The notes under the pieces were generated by a model, which was not told where the DNA came from, searched no databases, and saw nothing but the letters and a program-made list of their open reading frames with translations. Shown piece by piece: positions 32,182 through 37,048 of a stretch of DNA of 37,048 nucleotides. The DNA is from Terriglobales bacterium (GTDB taxonomy: Bacteria; Acidobacteriota; Terriglobia; Terriglobales; Acidobacteriaceae): assembly GCA_016185365.1 (NCBI GenBank), contig JACPNP010000051.1:1-37048 (forward strand), written 5' to 3'. Position 1 is the stretch's first letter. Every line of letters starts with the position of its first letter. Both the position numbers and the translations under genes were made by a program.

Positions 32182-32198
32182 AGTACAGGGCCTGTACT
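32182..32198. promoter_or_regulatory. 17-bp palindrome, possible operator
   Basis: AGTACAGG, one central G, CCTGTACT: a perfect palindrome in the 283-bp gap between the divergent Gly/Ala-rich gene and purB. Length and symmetry suit a dimeric repressor. It is not a PurR box I recognise. Confidence 0.4.
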
Positions 32199-32321
32199 AT
32201 TTCCTGAATCCGAATACACATAAACCCTTAGGATTCATAGAGTTGCGATAATTTCCCCGGGCCCGGCCCGATTTGGAGAGGTCATCGCCATTTACAATGG
32301 ATAGTTTGGGAAGGAGCGCCG

Positions 32322-33670
<1,349 letters not shown>

Positions 33671-33674
<4 letters not shown>

Positions 33675-34285
33675 GACTGACGGCGCCGGCGAAGAACCTG
33701 ACTCTGGCCGCCACCGGCGCCAGCGGCGCGGTCTTCGCGCGGGCCATCCTGCGCATGGTGGAAGCGGACGCGCTGGTGGACACGGTGAACTTCATCGCGT
33801 CGGACGGCGCGCTGCGGGTGTTCGCCGAGGAGCTGAACGTCAAGGGCCGCAACGACCTGGTGAAGAAGCTGCTGGGCAAGGCGTCAAAAAAGATCAAGCC
33901 GCAGTCGAATGAGGACATCGGCGCCAGTGTGGCCAGCGGATCCTATCCCACGGACGCGATGATCGTGCTGCCCTGCAGCATGGGCACGCTGGCGCGCATC
34001 GCCAACGGCATGGCCATCCATCTGATCGAGCGCGCCGCCGATGTGTGCCTGAAAGAGCAGCGGCCGCTCATCCTGTGCGTGCGTGAGACCCCGCTGAACA
34101 AGGTCCACATCCGCAACATGCAGCTCGCGGCCGACGCCGGCGCGACCATCTTTCCCGTGATCCCCGCGTTCTACAACAAGCCGGTCGATTCCGACGCCAT
34201 GGCGCAACAGTTCGTCTGCCGGGTGCTGGCGCATGTGGGCCTGGAGCAGGATGCGATGTATCGGTGGAAGACGCCGAAAGATTGA
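33671..34285 (+). CDS. ubiX: UbiX-family flavin prenyltransferase
   Basis: 204 aa, GTG start inside the purB stop (GTGA). UbiX joins a dimethylallyl group to FMN to make the prenyl-FMN cofactor of UbiD decarboxylases. Family marks are complete: LAATGASGAVFARAIL (phosphate loop), PCSMGTLARIANG, RETPLNKVHIRNM and PAFYNKPVDSD. No UbiD gene lies in the window, so its partner must be elsewhere. The middle (VKGRNDLVKKLLGKASKKIKPQSNEDIGA) is more Lys-rich than usual. Translational coupling to purB is likely. Confidence 0.92.
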
Positions 34286-34323
34286 TTGGTCGACTGAAGG
34301 CCTGACTGCCATACCAAGAACAA

Positions 34324-34350
34324 AAGCCGCCAGCGATTCACTGGCGGCTT
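34324..34350. terminator. bidirectional terminator
   Basis: AAGCCGCCAG (34324-34333) pairs with CTGGCGGCTT (34341-34350), followed on + by TCAATTTTCG; on the minus strand the arm is followed by TTTTGTTC. It serves convergent ubiX and clpC. Confidence 0.75.
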
Positions 34351-34370
34351 TCAATTTTCGGGCAAATCGA

Positions 34371-36821
34371 TCAGTTGCTGTAGAGCAGCACCCCATCCTG
34401 TTTCTCTTCGCCCACCGGACGATAGAACAGCTTGTTGTTCTCGAGGAAGACCTCGAGGAACACAGGCCGCTGGGTGAAGGTGCCGGCGATGAGGGCCTCC
34501 GACAGCGGGTCCTCGATGTAACGCTGCAAGGCGCGGCGCAACGGACGCGCGCCGTACATGCGGTCGCCCAGGGTCTGATCGAGGATCCATTTCTTTGCGT
34601 CCTCGTTCACACTGATGGTGATGGCGCGTTGCGCGAGATTGGCATTCAACTGGCCCACCAGTAGCTCCACGATCTGCATCAGGTCGTGATCCGACAGCGG
34701 GTTGAAGATGATGACCTCATCCAAACGGTTGAGGAACTCCGGATTGAAAGTCTTCTTGACCTCGGAGCGGACCATGTCCTCCACCTTGGCGTCCACGGCC
34801 TCGGCCTTGGTCTCCGATTGGAAACCGAGCCCTGTGCGTTTCTGCAGATGGCGCGCGCCGATGTTCGACGTCATGATGATGATGGCGTTCTTGAAATCCA
34901 CCTGATTCCCCAGACCGTCGGTCAGTTGACCGTCTTCGAACACCTGCAGGAGGATGTTGAATAGGTCAGGATGCGCCTTCTCGATCTCATCGAGCAGGAC
35001 CACGGAGTAAGGCGAGCGTTTCACCCGTTCGGTGAGCTGGCCGCCCTCTTCATAGCCGACGTAGCCCGGCGGCGAACCGATCAGCTTCGAAACCTCATGC
35101 TTCTCCATGTACTCCGACATGTCGAAGCGGACCAATGATTTGTCGCTGCCGAACAGGAAGTTGGCCAGCGCGCGCGCGACCTCTGTCTTGCCCACGCCGG
35201 TGGGCCCGAGGAACAGGAACGAACCGATGGGCCGGTTGGGCGACTTCAGCCCGGCCCGCGAGCGGCGGATGGCGCGGGCCAGGGCGCGGATGGCCTTGTC
35301 CTGGGAGATCACCCGCTTGTGCAGCTCTTCTTCCACGCGCAGCAGCTTCTGGGTCTCTTCTTCCTTGATGGAAGTGACGGGTACGCCGGTCCAGCGCGAG
35401 ACCACGTCCTCGATGTCCTCGCGGCCCACGACCCCGCTGGTGGACTCATCCAGATGATATTTTTCGCGCAGGGCGCGCAGGTTCTCGCGCTCCTTGCGCT
35501 CTTCGTCCGAGTAGAAGCGCGCCTTCTCGAACTCATGGTTCGCGATGGCGTTCTCCATGCGATGGACGATGAACTTGATGCGTTTCTGCACCTCGGTGAT
35601 CTCTTCCGGCAACGAGGTCTGGCGCAGCTTCACGCGCGCGCCGGCCTCGTCGATCAGGTCGATGGCCTTGTCCGGCAGAAAACGGTCCGGGATGTAGCGG
35701 TTCGAATGGTGCACCGCGAACTTGATGGCATCGTCGGTGTAGGTGACCGCATGAAACTTCTCATAGCGCTCCTTGATGCCGTTGATGATCTGCTCGGCCT
35801 CGACCTCGTTCGGCGGCGGCACCTTGACAGACTGGAAGCGGCGCTCGAGCGACCGGTCCTTCTCGATGGACTTGCGGTACTCGCCCGGCGTGGTGGCGCC
35901 GATGCACTGGATCTCGCCACGGGAGAGCGCGGGCTTCAAGATGTTGGCGGCGTCGAGCGAACCTTCCGCGGAACCGGCGCCGACCAGCGTATGCAGCTCG
36001 TCAATAAAAACGATGGCGTTCTGGTTCTCCATCAATTCCTTCATGATGGTCTTCAAACGCTCTTCGAACTGGCCGCGATACTTGGTGCCGGCCACGATCA
36101 GGGAAAGATCGAGCGCCAGGATGCGCTTGTCCGCCAAGAATGAGGGGACTTCGCCGTCCGCGATGCGCTGGGCCAGGCCTTCGACGATGGCGGTCTTGCC
36201 CACGCCGGGCTCGCCGATCAGCACCGGGTTGTTCTTGGTGCGGCGGCACAGGATCTGGATGGCGCGCTCCAGCTCGCCTTCGCGGCCCACCAGCGGATCG
36301 AGCTGATTGTCCATGGCGGCCTGGGTCAGGTCGCGGGAAAACTCAGAGAGCAGGGAAGACTCACGGTTGCGCTGCGCCGGCGCAGCCTTCTCCTGCGAGG
36401 TGCGCGCCAGTTCTTCCCGGATCGTGCCCAGACGCAGGCCACGCTCGTGCAAGATCTCCGCCGCAAAGCATTTTTCTTCGCGCAGCAATCCCAGTAATAG
36501 ATGTTCGGTGCCTATGTGTTTGTGGCTGAGGCGCTCCGCCTCTTCGGCGGCGTACGCAAGGACGCGCTTGCACTCGTTCGAGAGCGGCAGATCCACCGAG
36601 GTCGAGACCTTTTCGCGGATGGTGGTGTGGCCTTCGATCTGCTTGCGGATGGATTCCACGGAGGCGTGCGAACGCAGGAAGCGATTGGTGAGGGCTTTGT
36701 CTTCCCGCAGCAGGCCGAGCAAGAGATGTTCCGTCTCGATATAGGGCGAGCCGAACTGGCTGGCCTCATACCGGGCGAAAAAGATGACCCTGCGTGCTTT
36801 CTCCGTGTAGCGTTCAAACAT
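34371..36821 (-). CDS. clpC: ATP-dependent Clp protease ATPase subunit ClpC
   Basis: 816 aa, usual for ClpC. Two Clp-N repeats (1-145, each with [11 protein letters not shown]), AAA1 with Walker A GEPGVGKT (203-210) and Walker B VFIDE (271-275), a coiled middle domain with a UVR-like stretch (about 410-455), AAA2 with Walker A GPTGVGKT (539-546), [11 protein letters not shown] and MTSNIGA. GLGF after HLQKRT is the ClpP-docking loop, so it is a protease partner, not a ClpB disaggregase. It unfolds proteins for ClpP; clpP and mcsA/mcsB/ctsR are not seen here. It begins 24 nt after the ABC ATPase gene and may share its transcript. Confidence 0.96.
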   Translation of the reverse strand: MFERYTEKARRVIFFARYEASQFGSPYIETEHLLLGLLREDKALTNRFLRSHASVESIRKQIEGHTTIREKVSTSVDLPLSNECKRVLAYAAEEAERLSHKHIGTEHLLLGLLREEKCFAAEILHERGLRLGTIREELARTSQEKAAPAQRNRESSLLSEFSRDLTQAAMDNQLDPLVGREGELERAIQILCRRTKNNPVLIGEPGVGKTAIVEGLAQRIADGEVPSFLADKRILALDLSLIVAGTKYRGQFEERLKTIMKELMENQNAIVFIDELHTLVGAGSAEGSLDAANILKPALSRGEIQCIGATTPGEYRKSIEKDRSLERRFQSVKVPPPNEVEAEQIINGIKERYEKFHAVTYTDDAIKFAVHHSNRYIPDRFLPDKAIDLIDEAGARVKLRQTSLPEEITEVQKRIKFIVHRMENAIANHEFEKARFYSDEERKERENLRALREKYHLDESTSGVVGREDIEDVVSRWTGVPVTSIKEEETQKLLRVEEELHKRVISQDKAIRALARAIRRSRAGLKSPNRPIGSFLFLGPTGVGKTEVARALANFLFGSDKSLVRFDMSEYMEKHEVSKLIGSPPGYVGYEEGGQLTERVKRSPYSVVLLDEIEKAHPDLFNILLQVFEDGQLTDGLGNQVDFKNAIIIMTSNIGARHLQKRTGLGFQSETKAEAVDAKVEDMVRSEVKKTFNPEFLNRLDEVIIFNPLSDHDLMQIVELLVGQLNANLAQRAITISVNEDAKKWILDQTLGDRMYGARPLRRALQRYIEDPLSEALIAGTFTQRPVFLEVFLENNKLFYRPVGEEKQDGVLLYSN

Positions 36822-36845
36822 AGACCCTGCCGTTTCCCTTTTGTC

Positions 36846-37048
36846 TCATGCCGGGACCAGTACTCCACCTTCTAACTTCAGTATACGATCACAACGCCGC
36901 GCAAAGGAAGTATTGTGGGTGACCAGGATCGAGGTCAGGTCGTGAGAACGCTGCAACTGGCCCAGGAGCTCAAAAATCCTCTCTCCCGTGTGGAAGTCCA
37001 GGTTCCCAGTCGGCTCATCCGCCAGAAGCACCGAAGGCCTGCCGGCCA
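36846..37048 (-). CDS. ABC transporter ATPase, LolD/MacB type, C-terminal part
   Basis: The last 67 codons, running off the right edge. Visible are AGRPSVLLADEPTGNLD (Walker B and D-loop), then GERIFELLGQLQRSHDLTSILVTHNTSFARRCDRILKLEGGVL with the switch histidine in VTHN. LLADEPTGNLD is the hallmark of the LolD/MacB/FtsE group, which export lipoproteins or act on the envelope. Which member it is cannot be decided without the rest and its permease. It stands 24 nt upstream of clpC in the same direction. Confidence 0.88.
   Translation of the reverse strand, partial: AGRPSVLLADEPTGNLDFHTGERIFELLGQLQRSHDLTSILVTHNTSFARRCDRILKLEGGVLVPA

Overview
The window is GC-rich, gene-dense bacterial chromosome and reads most like a soil-type member of the Acidobacteriota. 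This is inferred from the mix of a Ser/Thr kinase fused to a TolB/WD40-like propeller, a PEP-CTERM protein, lone STN and TonB_C domain secreted proteins, tandem membrane/spermidine-synthase-like proteins, and palindromic extragenic repeats. No rRNA gene is present to confirm it. There is one tRNA, tRNA-Leu(CAG). No CRISPR array, transposase, integrase or complete mobile element was seen.

Layout. 1-1000: the 5' end of an unidentified gene, then more than 900 bp of noncoding, palindrome-rich DNA. 1035-5800: small, mostly envelope or stress genes (PEP-CTERM protein, two small membrane proteins, a CspA-type cold-shock protein, a holin-like 4-TM protein, MsrA, a TonB_C protein, a zinc ribbon, OsmC). 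5795-6160: promoter, tRNA-Leu and a duplicated tRNA 3' end. 6224-8881: receptor-like kinase. 9035-19605: a long + strand run of trpC-trpF-trpB-(four-helix-bundle gene)-trpA, then the two CoA-transferase subunits with a DUF1232 gene between them, then two overlapping paralogous membrane/spermidine-synthase-like genes. 19606-25675: minus-strand uvrA, CPBP protease, pyrE and mtnA, with a cluster of three palindromic repeats between pyrE and mtnA. 25863-32038: small secreted or membrane proteins, an EVE protein, a nitroreductase, a truncated VIT-type iron transporter joined to another broken gene, and a Nudix hydrolase. 32322-37048: purB-ubiX on +, clpC and the 3' end of an ABC-transporter ATPase gene on -.

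How it works together. The trp cluster covers the last steps of tryptophan synthesis; trpE, trpG and trpD are not here. purB and pyrE are purine and pyrimidine genes, and MtnA belongs to methionine salvage. MsrA, OsmC, ClpC, UvrA and CspA are stress and repair functions.

The most unusual observations are four. (1) The four-helix-bundle (23S IVS-type) gene between trpB and trpA is bracketed by an 18-nt imperfect inverted repeat whose right arm lies inside trpA, resembling an rRNA intervening sequence placed in an mRNA. (2) -10-like TANAAT hexamers recur 6-14 nt before start codons that lack a Shine-Dalgarno sequence, suggesting leaderless or near-leaderless transcripts. (3) The tandem membrane/aminopropyltransferase-like pair is translationally coupled. 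(4) Several families of extragenic repeats sit right after stop codons or between genes. All functional calls come from motif recognition; no database search was possible.
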